Assembly: GCA_023391175.1 (NCBI GenBank)
Contig: JAEWBL010000529.1
Location: forward strand, 1-5,285
Source of the DNA: Pseudomonadota bacterium
GTDB lineage: Bacteria; Pseudomonadota; Alphaproteobacteria; Rhizobiales; Xanthobacteraceae
Direction of reading: 5' to 3'
DNA: 5,285 nt
A model generated the notes under the pieces. The model was given only the letters and a program-made list of their open reading frames with translations. It searched no databases and was not told where the DNA came from. Position numbers and translations under genes: made by a program. Position 1 is the stretch's first letter, and each line of letters opens with the position of its first letter. This document shows positions 1-5,195 of the stretch, in pieces.

Positions 1-233
1 GGCTGGGACTGGGCTTGGGCTTGCGGCTGCGCGTCCGGCGCGTCGCCGGGCTCGCCCGACATCACCCACCAGACGAGGCCGCCCGAGACCAGCGCCACCA
101 CCGTGCCGCCGACGCCCACGAGGAAGGGCATCAGGAGGCTCGTGTGGAGCTTGCGGCCGCAGAAGGGGCAATGGGCCTCCTCGGGATAGACCTGCGCCCC
201 GCAGCCGGGACAGAAGTCGGGCCTCGGGTTCAT
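1..233 (-). CDS. Membrane-anchored zinc-ribbon protein, N-terminal part (cut by window edge)
   Basis: The visible 77 residues start MNPRPDFCPGCG. They contain two CxxC knuckles, Cys8/Cys11 and Cys22/Cys25, spaced as in a small zinc ribbon that should bind one Zn ion. One hydrophobic segment follows at about residues 33-58, ending in a WW pair. After it comes a polar tail rich in Gln, Ala and Pro that runs off the window. The layout suggests a cytoplasmic N-terminal zinc ribbon, a single membrane span and a periplasmic or extracellular remainder whose function cannot be seen. The ATG at 233 is supported by a strong GGAGGT Shine-Dalgarno sequence 7 nt upstream. The gene is 248 nt downstream of dctM on the same strand, far enough to have its own promoter. 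The full length is unknown and no family name can be given. Zinc binding is inferred from the four cysteines only. Confidence 0.75.
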   Translation of the reverse strand, partial: MNPRPDFCPGCGAQVYPEEAHCPFCGRKLHTSLLMPFLVGVGGTVVALVSGGLVWWVMSGEPGDAPDAQPQAQAQSQ

Positions 234-240
234 CGCATTC

Positions 241-246
241 ACCTCC
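241..246 (-). promoter_or_regulatory. Shine-Dalgarno of the zinc-ribbon gene
   Basis: Read on the minus strand this is GGAGGT, 7 nt before the ATG at 233. It is the strongest ribosome binding site in the window and fixes the start of the zinc-ribbon protein. Confidence 0.75.
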
Positions 247-302
247 GCACGCTCGGCCGCGCCCGTTTGGGTCACCCGGACTGCGCCACGCTGGCGGTCG
301 CC

Positions 303-341
303 CCGGCCGGTCCAGCATCTCGATTTGTCGATGGACCCCGG
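303..341 (-). other. Imperfect hairpin in the leader region of the zinc-ribbon gene
   Basis: Paired arms are 303-306 with 338-341 (CCGG/CCGG), 309-313 with 333-337 (GGTCC/GGACC), 317-318 with 331-332, and 321-323 with 328-330 (CGA/TCG), around a TTTG loop. About 14 base pairs form, and all bulges (2, 3 and 2 nt) lie on the left arm. It is 70 nt upstream of the zinc-ribbon ATG and has no T-run on either side. It could be a 5' leader structure or chance folding in GC-rich DNA. Confidence 0.3.
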
Positions 342-365
342 CGTCCGCGGCGCGCCGCGAATCGC

Positions 366-418
366 AGGGCCTTCCCCGTCACCACGAATGCACGACGGGG
401 CGGAGGAACAGAAGCCCT
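366..418. other. Compound inverted repeat between dctM and the zinc-ribbon gene
   Basis: The core is a perfect 7-bp inverted repeat, CCCCGTC at 374-380 and GACGGGG at 394-400, with a 13-nt loop. An outer arm, AGGGC-C-TT at 366-373, can pair with AAGCCCT at 412-418 with one bulged C. CCCCGTCA (374-381) also recurs as a direct repeat at 422-429. No T-run follows on either strand, so an intrinsic terminator is unlikely. A protein-binding site or an mRNA structure is possible. Confidence 0.3.
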
Positions 419-445
419 CCACCCCGTCATGTCCATTCCGAATGC

Positions 446-459
446 GCCCTTAGCAGGGC
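446..459 (-). terminator. Weak candidate terminator hairpin after dctM
   Basis: A perfect 5-bp GC-rich stem, GCCCT/AGGGC, with a 4-nt loop begins 22 nt past the dctM stop. There is no T-tract after it on the minus strand, so at best it would be a factor-dependent or 3'-end-stabilising structure. It is the only compact hairpin close to the end of the TRAP operon. Confidence 0.2.
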
Positions 460-481
460 AAGCCCAGCCCGCCGGGGGCCG

Positions 482-2434
482 CTATTTCCCGAAGCCGAGA
501 TCCAGCGGCGGCGGCGGCGCGGCGTCGAGGCCGGGCGAAAGGTTCTCGAACTGCTGCTGGATCTGCTGCTGGTCGAGTTGCACGCCGCCGCTCTTGTAGT
601 GGGTCACCATGCCGGGGAAGAGGATGATGAGCGCCACCATGACGAGCTGGATGCACACGAACGGCACCGCGCCCCAGTAGATCTGCCCGGTGGTCACGGG
701 CTGCATCATCTTGCCCGTCACCCGGTCCACATAGGGCACCTTCGCCGCCACCGATCGCAGGAAGAACAGGGCGAAACCGAACGGCGGGTGCATGAACGAG
801 GTCTGCATGTTCACCGCCAGCATCACGCCGAACCAGATGAGGTCGATGCCCATCTTGTCCGCCGCCGGCCCGAGCAGCGGGATGATGATGAAGGCCAGCT
901 CGAAGTAGTCGAGGAAGAAGGCCAGCACGAAGACCAGCGCATTCACCGCGATGAGGAAGCCGGTCTGCCCGCCGGGCAGCGACACCAGCAGCTCCTCCAC
1001 CCACTTGTGCCCGTCCACCCCGTAGAAGGTGAGCGAGAACACGCGGGCGCCGAGCAGGATGAACAGCACGAAGGCGGAAAGCTTGGCGGTGGAATAGGTC
1101 GCCTGCCGCATCAGGTCGAACTTCAGACGGCCGCGGGCGAAGGCGAGGATCACCGCGCCGAGGGAGCCCATGGCACCGCCCTCGGTCGGCGTCGCGACGC
1201 CGATGAAGATGGTGCCCAGCACGAGGAAGATGAGCGCCAGCGGCGGCACCATCACGAACACCACCTGCTCGGCGAGCTTGGACAAAAGCCCCAGCCGGAA
1301 CACGCGGTTCGCCACCGCCACCACGAAGGCGATGCCCACCGTGGCCGACATGGTGAGCACGACATAATCGGCGCCGAACTTCACATGGCTGCGCTCCATC
1401 AGCACGATGCCGCCGGCGATGGACAAAGCGAGCGCGATGAAGAGCGAGGGCGTGAGCAGCTTCGCCGTCCCCGACATGACGAAGAAGAACAGCACGAACG
1501 CCACGAGGCCCCACACCGCCGTGTTGGCGACGCCGGGAAGCGTGCCCGCCGTCAGGCCCGGCAGGGAGCCGGTGGCGATGAGATACGCAAAGCCGGCTGC
1601 CGCCACCGCGCCGAGGATGCGCGAAGGCATCGTCTTCTGGTCCGGATCGCGCAGGGTCTGCGCCTCCAGCGGAAGGCCGGGCGCGGCGTTCGGGAAGATC
1701 GAGGAGATGATGAAGATGTACACCGCGTAGAGACCGGCCAGCATCAGGCCGGGCACGAACGCGCCCTCGTACATGTCGCCCACCGAGCGGTTGAGCTGGT
1801 CGGCCATGACGATGAGCACGAGGGACGGCGGGATGATCTGCGCCAGCGTGCCCGACGCCGCGATGACGCCCGAGGCGACGCGCCGGTCGTAGCCGTAGCG
1901 CAGCATGATGGGCAGCGAGATGAGGCCCATGGAGATCACCGAGGCCGCCACCACGCCGGTGGTGGCCGCCAGCAGCGCGCCCACGAAGATCACCGCATAG
2001 GCGAGGCCGCCGCGGATGGAGCCGAACACCTGCCCGATGGTGTCGAGCAGATCCTCGGCCATGCCGGAACGTTCGAGGATGAGGCCCATGAAGGTGAAGA
2101 AGGGCACCGCGAGGAGCACTTCGTTGTTCATGGTGCCGTAGACGCGCTCGGGCAGCGCCTGGAGGAACTTGGGCTCGAACAGACCCAGCTCGATGCCGAT
2201 GAGGCCGAAGATGAGGCCGTTGGCCGCCAGCGAGAAGGCCACCGGGTAGCCGAGCAGCAGGAACAGCACCAGCGCGCCGAACATGATCGGCGCCATGTTG
2301 TGGATGAACCAGCCGCGGAAACCGGGCTCCGCCGCCAGCGCCACGTCGGGCAGCGTGATGAGCAGAGCGGCGAGGAACGCGACGGCGAGCGCGGCGAGGG
2401 GGCGGCGCTTCAGGAGCGTGCGGACGAAGGACAT
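482..2434 (-). CDS. dctM: TRAP transporter large permease subunit DctM, enlarged FcbT3-like form
   Basis: This is the large membrane subunit of a tripartite ATP-independent periplasmic transporter, which imports an organic acid or similar solute using an ion gradient, together with DctQ and a binding protein. The 650-residue product carries typical DctM motifs: GTLAQIIPPS at 195-204, GVATPTEGGAMG at 412-423, FLDYFELAFIIIPLLGP near 507-523, and MHPPFGFALFF at 548-558. Hydrophobic helices run almost throughout. Most DctM proteins are about 430 residues. Here an extra stretch at about 250-390, with about four hydrophobic segments, lies between the two conserved halves. The N-terminus (about 11-35) resembles a signal peptide ending VALAAEP. 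The C-terminus is a polar tail with a Gln run and a Pro run. The ATG at 2434 is preferred over an upstream in-frame start because that start would run back into dctQ and because AGGAG lies 7 nt upstream of 2434. The substrate is unknown. Confidence 0.93.
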   Translation of the reverse strand: MSFVRTLLKRRPLAALAVAFLAALLITLPDVALAAEPGFRGWFIHNMAPIMFGALVLFLLLGYPVAFSLAANGLIFGLIGIELGLFEPKFLQALPERVYGTMNNEVLLAVPFFTFMGLILERSGMAEDLLDTIGQVFGSIRGGLAYAVIFVGALLAATTGVVAASVISMGLISLPIMLRYGYDRRVASGVIAASGTLAQIIPPSLVLIVMADQLNRSVGDMYEGAFVPGLMLAGLYAVYIFIISSIFPNAAPGLPLEAQTLRDPDQKTMPSRILGAVAAAGFAYLIATGSLPGLTAGTLPGVANTAVWGLVAFVLFFFVMSGTAKLLTPSLFIALALSIAGGIVLMERSHVKFGADYVVLTMSATVGIAFVVAVANRVFRLGLLSKLAEQVVFVMVPPLALIFLVLGTIFIGVATPTEGGAMGSLGAVILAFARGRLKFDLMRQATYSTAKLSAFVLFILLGARVFSLTFYGVDGHKWVEELLVSLPGGQTGFLIAVNALVFVLAFFLDYFELAFIIIPLLGPAADKMGIDLIWFGVMLAVNMQTSFMHPPFGFALFFLRSVAAKVPYVDRVTGKMMQPVTTGQIYWGAVPFVCIQLVMVALIILFPGMVTHYKSGGVQLDQQQIQQQFENLSPGLDAAPPPPLDLGFGK

Positions 2435-2441
2435 GAACACG

Positions 2442-2446
2442 CTCCT
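2442..2446 (-). promoter_or_regulatory. Shine-Dalgarno of dctM, overlapping the dctQ stop codon
   Basis: On the minus strand the sequence TAGGAG contains both the dctQ TAG stop and the AGGAG ribosome binding site of dctM, 7 nt before its ATG. This decides the dctM start at 2434 and implies that a ribosome finishing dctQ stops on the dctM initiation region. Confidence 0.75.
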
Positions 2447-3071
2447 ACTTCTTGGCTGCGGCAGCGGCGCCGGGCGCCCCTTCGGGGAGTTCCGCATCGG
2501 CGAGCAGGCGCTCCGCCTCGGCGGCGAGCGCCGCATGGCTGCCGCCCGCGCCCTCGTGGGGGTCCTCCATCTTTCCGGTGAAGATGGCGATGCGCTTGAT
2601 GAGTTCGGAGATGCCCTGCAGCGTCAGGAAGAAGAAGCCCAACGGCACCAGCAGCTTCGCCGGCCACTGGGGCAGGCCGCCGGCATTCAGCGACTGCTCG
2701 TTGATCTCATAGGAGGCCAGAAAGAAGGGCCAGGAGGTCCACAGCAGGAGGATGGAGAAGGGCAGCAGGAAGAAGACGTGGCCGAAGATGTCGATGCCGT
2801 CGCGCCAGCGCTTGGGCAGCCGGGAATTCACGATGTCGATGCGGATATGCTCATTGTCGATGAGCGTCCACGAGGCGCACAGCAGGAACACGGCGGCGAA
2901 CAGCACCCACTGCAGCTCCAGCCATGAATTGGAGCTCATGTCGAACAGCTTGCGGATGATGGCATTGAGCGCCGACACAAGAATGGAGACCAGGATCAGC
3001 CAAGCGGCGGCCTTGCCGATGCGGGTGTTGACGGCATCGATCCCTCGGGAGAGGGCGAGAAGGGCTGTCAT
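2445..3071 (-). CDS. dctQ: TRAP transporter small permease subunit DctQ
   Basis: This is the small membrane subunit that pairs with DctM in the inner membrane. The 208-residue protein has four hydrophobic segments at about 21-40, 51-70, 95-115 and 138-156, as expected for DctQ. The family's typical region follows helix 2: the SWTLIDNEHIRIDIV segment (67-81) matches the usual 'HIRVD' pattern. The short loop after it, RLPKRWRDG, is positively charged and probably cytoplasmic. The tail from about 167 is hydrophilic and Ala/Glu-rich, ending AAAAAKK; it looks like a disordered cytoplasmic extension. The ATG at 3071 was chosen over an in-frame TTG at 3080 because GAGGGA sits 10 nt before the ATG but only 1 nt before the TTG. 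dctM follows after 10 nt, so the two form an operon. The sequence fits the FcbT2 branch (COG4665) paired with FcbT3 (COG4664); this is from memory of the families. Confidence 0.92.
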   Translation of the reverse strand: MTALLALSRGIDAVNTRIGKAAAWLILVSILVSALNAIIRKLFDMSSNSWLELQWVLFAAVFLLCASWTLIDNEHIRIDIVNSRLPKRWRDGIDIFGHVFFLLPFSILLLWTSWPFFLASYEINEQSLNAGGLPQWPAKLLVPLGFFFLTLQGISELIKRIAIFTGKMEDPHEGAGGSHAALAAEAERLLADAELPEGAPGAAAAAKK

Positions 3072-3081
3072 TGAGATCAAT

Positions 3082-3087
3082 TCCCTC
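3082..3087 (-). promoter_or_regulatory. Shine-Dalgarno of dctQ
   Basis: Read on the minus strand this is GAGGGA. It is 10 nt before the ATG at 3071 and almost touches the alternative TTG at 3080, so it supports the ATG. Confidence 0.55.
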
Positions 3088-3095
3088 GGGCGCGG

Positions 3096-3111
3096 CCGGA
3101 GATGGCTCCGG
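3096..3111 (-). other. Tetraloop hairpin in the dctQ leader
   Basis: A perfect 6-bp stem, CCGGAG/CTCCGG, with a 4-nt loop ends 8 nt upstream of the dctQ ribosome binding site. In the mRNA it would sit next to the initiation region without covering it. It may stabilise the 5' end or influence translation of the TRAP operon, or it may be chance. Confidence 0.35.
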
Positions 3112-3146
3112 ACTGCTTCTTCTTTGGCCTTCAGGCCTTGGCTCGC

Positions 3147-3174
3147 ACCATAGGGGAAGATGCCGTGACTTCAA
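3147..3174 (-). promoter_or_regulatory. Candidate sigma70-type promoter of dctQM
   Basis: On the minus strand TTGAAG (3174-3169) and TATGGT (3152-3147) are separated by 16 nt, each matching four of six consensus bases. Transcription would start near 3140, giving a leader of about 70 nt that includes the hairpin at 3096-3111. Position and direction suit the TRAP operon. It was picked by eye, and alphaproteobacterial promoters are often degenerate. Confidence 0.35.
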
Positions 3175-3193
3175 GCCGGAGGCGGTTACCGGA

Positions 3194-3209
3194 CTGCCGA
3201 ATGCGGCAG
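3194..3209 (-). terminator. Candidate 3'-end hairpin after the rluC operon
   Basis: A perfect 6-bp stem, CTGCCG/CGGCAG, with a 4-nt loop begins 28 nt after the stop codon of the exported-protein gene. No T-tract follows on the minus strand, so it does not meet the standard for an intrinsic terminator. Its place between the rluC operon and the dctQM promoter candidate suits a transcript-end structure. Confidence 0.35.
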
Positions 3210-3237
3210 GGGTCAGACCAAAGTCGAAGGCGAAGCT

Positions 3238-3936
3238 TCAGCGCGGCGCGGGCGCATCCGGCCAGGGCGGCGGACCGGGCAGACTCTGCCCTTGCGTGAA
3301 GCGGGCGGCGGCGCGGTCCCATTCCAGCATCCGGCCGGTTCCGGCGACGGGGCTCGGCGCCACGCACCACACCGCAAGGTCGGTTCCCTGCCGCGGCAGG
3401 AGGGTGATGGCCCGGCCCAGGCCCTCGAACGCCGCGGTGGTCTCGTCCACCTCCTGCGGCTCGGTGCGGCAGAGGCTTTCGTCCTGCGGCGGCATCACCC
3501 TGTCCGTGACCAGATTCCACCGCCCGGACGCATGGGAATAGAAGCGCACCCGTCCGCCGAACGGCACGCCGCCGCGCACCGCGCGTTCGCTGAGGCCGAG
3601 GAGCGGGAAGCCCTCACGGTCGAACCACACGGCGGCTTCCGTCACGAAGTGCGCCGCCCCGTCCCCATCGCCCCGGTCGTCGATGCGCAGGTAGCCGTGC
3701 GGGACATCGAGGGTGAGCGTCACCCGCGCTCGCGGCCCGTAGAGGCGGCCGCCGGAAGCGGTGGCGCCGGCGCCCTCCCCGTGGATCTCATAGTCGGGAA
3801 AGCCGGTGGCCTGCGCGATCTGGAGGTCGCGGAAGAGATAGAGCACGTCGTCCCGCCTGGCCCCGGCTCCGCCCGCGGTCGCCGGTGCGACGGCCAAAGC
3901 CGCCGCAGCAAGCCACCCCAGGGCGGCGCGCCTCAT
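3238..3936 (-). CDS. Hypothetical exported protein coupled to rluC
   Basis: I do not recognise this 232-residue protein. It begins MRRAALGWLAAAALAVAPATA: two arginines, a hydrophobic core and small residues near 20-26. This is a classical Sec signal peptide, so the mature protein should be periplasmic. The mature part is soluble and looks beta-rich, with alternating hydrophobic stretches such as RVTLTLDVPHGYLRIDD at 71-87 and RVRFYSHASGRWNLV at 129-143. Only two cysteines remain, Cys156 and Cys191, which could form one disulfide. The C-terminus is Pro-rich. No catalytic motif or lipobox is visible. The ATG start overlaps the rluC stop in an ATGA arrangement, and GGAGG lies only 1 nt before the ATG, so expression probably depends on translation coming through rluC. 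The same frame stays open up to 4398, but that extension lies wholly inside rluC and is rejected. Confidence 0.8.
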   Translation of the reverse strand: MRRAALGWLAAAALAVAPATAGGAGARRDDVLYLFRDLQIAQATGFPDYEIHGEGAGATASGGRLYGPRARVTLTLDVPHGYLRIDDRGDGDGAAHFVTEAAVWFDREGFPLLGLSERAVRGGVPFGGRVRFYSHASGRWNLVTDRVMPPQDESLCRTEPQEVDETTAAFEGLGRAITLLPRQGTDLAVWCVAPSPVAGTGRMLEWDRAAARFTQGQSLPGPPPWPDAPAPR

Positions 3937-5027
3937 GCCTCCGGCGCTTCCAGGATGGGATCGTACTGGGAGGCGTCGAAGCCGAGCACGGCGAAGGTCT
4001 GCGCCATATGCGGCGGCAGCGGCGCGGAGACGTCGATCACCCCCTGCCCGCGCGGATGCGGGATGACGAGCCGCCGCGCCAGCAGGTGCAGGCGATTCTG
4101 CAGCCCGCCGGGCAATTCCCAGTTCTCGACGTTGAAATACTTCGGATCGCCGAGGATGGGGTGGTGGATGTGGGCGAGGTGGGCGCGCAGCTGGTGGGTG
4201 CGGCCCGTCACCGGCTTCAGCGACAGCCAGCTCATCTTCTGCGCGGCCTGATCCACCACGGCGTAATAGGTGATGGCGTGGCTCGCCTCGTCCTCGCCAT
4301 GGCGGGCGACGCGCATCTTCTCCTCGTCCTCGTCGCGGGCCAGATAGGTGGAGATACGCCCCTGCCGGGGCTTCGGCACGCCGGGCACCACCGCCCAATA
4401 GACCTTGCGCGCCTCGCGCGAGCGGAAGCTCTTGGCCAGCACCGAGGCGGCGAGCCGCGACTTGGCGATGAGCAGGCAGCCGGAGGTGTCCTTGTCGATG
4501 CGGTGGACGAGGCGCGGCTTTTGCCCGTCCCGGTCCTTCAGCGCCTCCAAAAGCCCGTCCACATGGCGGTAGGTGCCGGAGCCGCCCTGCACCGCGAGGC
4601 CGAACGGCTTGTTCAGCACCATCACGTCCTTGTCCTCGAACAGGGTGATGGATTTGAGGAAGGCCCGGTCCTCCTCCAGCTTGCGCACGGCGGGGTCTTT
4701 CGACGCGCGCGGCTTTGCGGGCGCAGTGGCGCCGGGCTCGGCGGGGGCCGTGCGTGCGCCCTCCTTGCCGGCCTCGCTGGTGCGCGCGCCCTTTGCCGGC
4801 GCGGCCGCTGCCTCGGGCTCGTCGGTTCCGAGCGGCGGTACGCGCACGCTCTGGCCCGGCTCGACGCGGGAGGAGGTCTTCACCCGGCCGCCGTCCACCC
4901 GCACCTGTCCCGTGCGCACCAGCTTCTGCAGGTGCCCGAACGAGAGGTCGGGATAATGCACCTTGAACCAGCGGTCGAGGCGCATGCCCGCCTCGTCCTC
5001 GGCCACGGTTCTGGTCACGACAGCCAT
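3933..5027 (-). CDS. rluC: RluA-family 23S rRNA pseudouridine synthase, RluC-like
   Basis: This enzyme converts selected uridines in 23S rRNA to pseudouridine in the cytoplasm. The 364-residue protein starts with an S4 RNA-binding domain (about 14-62, including MRLDRWF and VRTGQVRVDGGRVK). A low-complexity linker rich in Ala, Pro, Gly and Lys/Arg follows at about 68-112, then the catalytic domain. Motif I, NKPFGLAVQGGSG (139-151), resembles the RluC version. Motif II, LVHRIDKDTSGCLL (173-186), contains the catalytic Asp178. KPVTGRTHQLRAHL (271-284) and HPILGDPKY (289-297) are the conserved RNA-contact and core segments. All key residues are present. The assignment to RluC rather than RluD rests on the GGSG motif and the crcB neighbour, a pairing common in alphaproteobacteria. 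The linker is longer than in Escherichia coli RluC. The ATG has AGGG 5 nt and GAGGA 11 nt upstream. The stop overlaps the next gene by 4 nt. Confidence 0.92.
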   Translation of the reverse strand: MAVVTRTVAEDEAGMRLDRWFKVHYPDLSFGHLQKLVRTGQVRVDGGRVKTSSRVEPGQSVRVPPLGTDEPEAAAAPAKGARTSEAGKEGARTAPAEPGATAPAKPRASKDPAVRKLEEDRAFLKSITLFEDKDVMVLNKPFGLAVQGGSGTYRHVDGLLEALKDRDGQKPRLVHRIDKDTSGCLLIAKSRLAASVLAKSFRSREARKVYWAVVPGVPKPRQGRISTYLARDEDEEKMRVARHGEDEASHAITYYAVVDQAAQKMSWLSLKPVTGRTHQLRAHLAHIHHPILGDPKYFNVENWELPGGLQNRLHLLARRLVIPHPRGQGVIDVSAPLPPHMAQTFAVLGFDASQYDPILEAPEA

Positions 5028-5123
5028 CTTTGCCCTAGTCCTCGCGCAAACCCTTTATGCCGCAGCAATAGAGCTTTCACCGCGCCATGGCCACCGTCTC
5101 GCCGAAAGTCCTGCGCGCGCCCC

Positions 5124-5191
5124 AGCCCGCGCGGCGCCTGAGCGTGGGCAACGCCCCCAAAGCCCGCGCGGCGCGTGAGCGTGGCAACGCC
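5124..5191. repeat. Near-perfect direct repeat upstream of rluC
   Basis: Two adjacent copies lie at 5124-5155 (32 bp) and 5161-5191 (31 bp), starting 37 bp apart. Both begin AGCCCGCGCGGCGC, and they differ by one substitution and one missing G. The pair occupies about 40% of the gap between the crcB-like gene and rluC. It is not a protein repeat: the copies fall in different frames of the only small ORF that crosses them. It could be a recent tandem duplication, a binding-site pair or a transcript-end structure. Confidence 0.8.
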
Positions 5192-5195
5192 AAAA

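Noticed and set aside
434..444. 11-bp palindrome CATTC-C-GAATG as a defined operator
   Set aside because: It is symmetrical but short and matches no regulator site I know. It is kept only as part of the intergenic structure finding.
15..599. Plus-strand 194-codon ORF at the left edge
   Set aside because: It runs antisense through the zinc-ribbon gene and the end of dctM. Its composition is typical of a GC-rich shadow frame.
450..1514. Minus-strand open frame of 354 codons
   Set aside because: It overlaps dctM in another frame and gives an Arg/Ala/His-rich product without recognisable motifs, whereas the dctM frame has clear family motifs.
2435..2536. 34-codon upstream extension of dctM
   Set aside because: It would overlap the end of dctQ, reads as Arg/Pro-rich non-membrane sequence, and ignores the well-placed AGGAG before the ATG at 2434.
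578..2581. Long plus-strand open frame of 667 codons
   Set aside because: It is antisense to dctM across its whole length. The product is implausibly rich in His, Glu, Arg and Gln and has no domain. It is the usual shadow of a GC-rich gene.
3937..4398. N-terminal extension of the exported-protein gene
   Set aside because: The frame stays open upstream, but the extension lies inside rluC, is Arg/Pro-rich, and would bury the clear signal peptide that begins at 3936.
3885..5141. Plus-strand open frame of 418 codons
   Set aside because: It is antisense to rluC, whose conserved catalytic motifs are unambiguous. No family features and no convincing ribosome binding site were seen.
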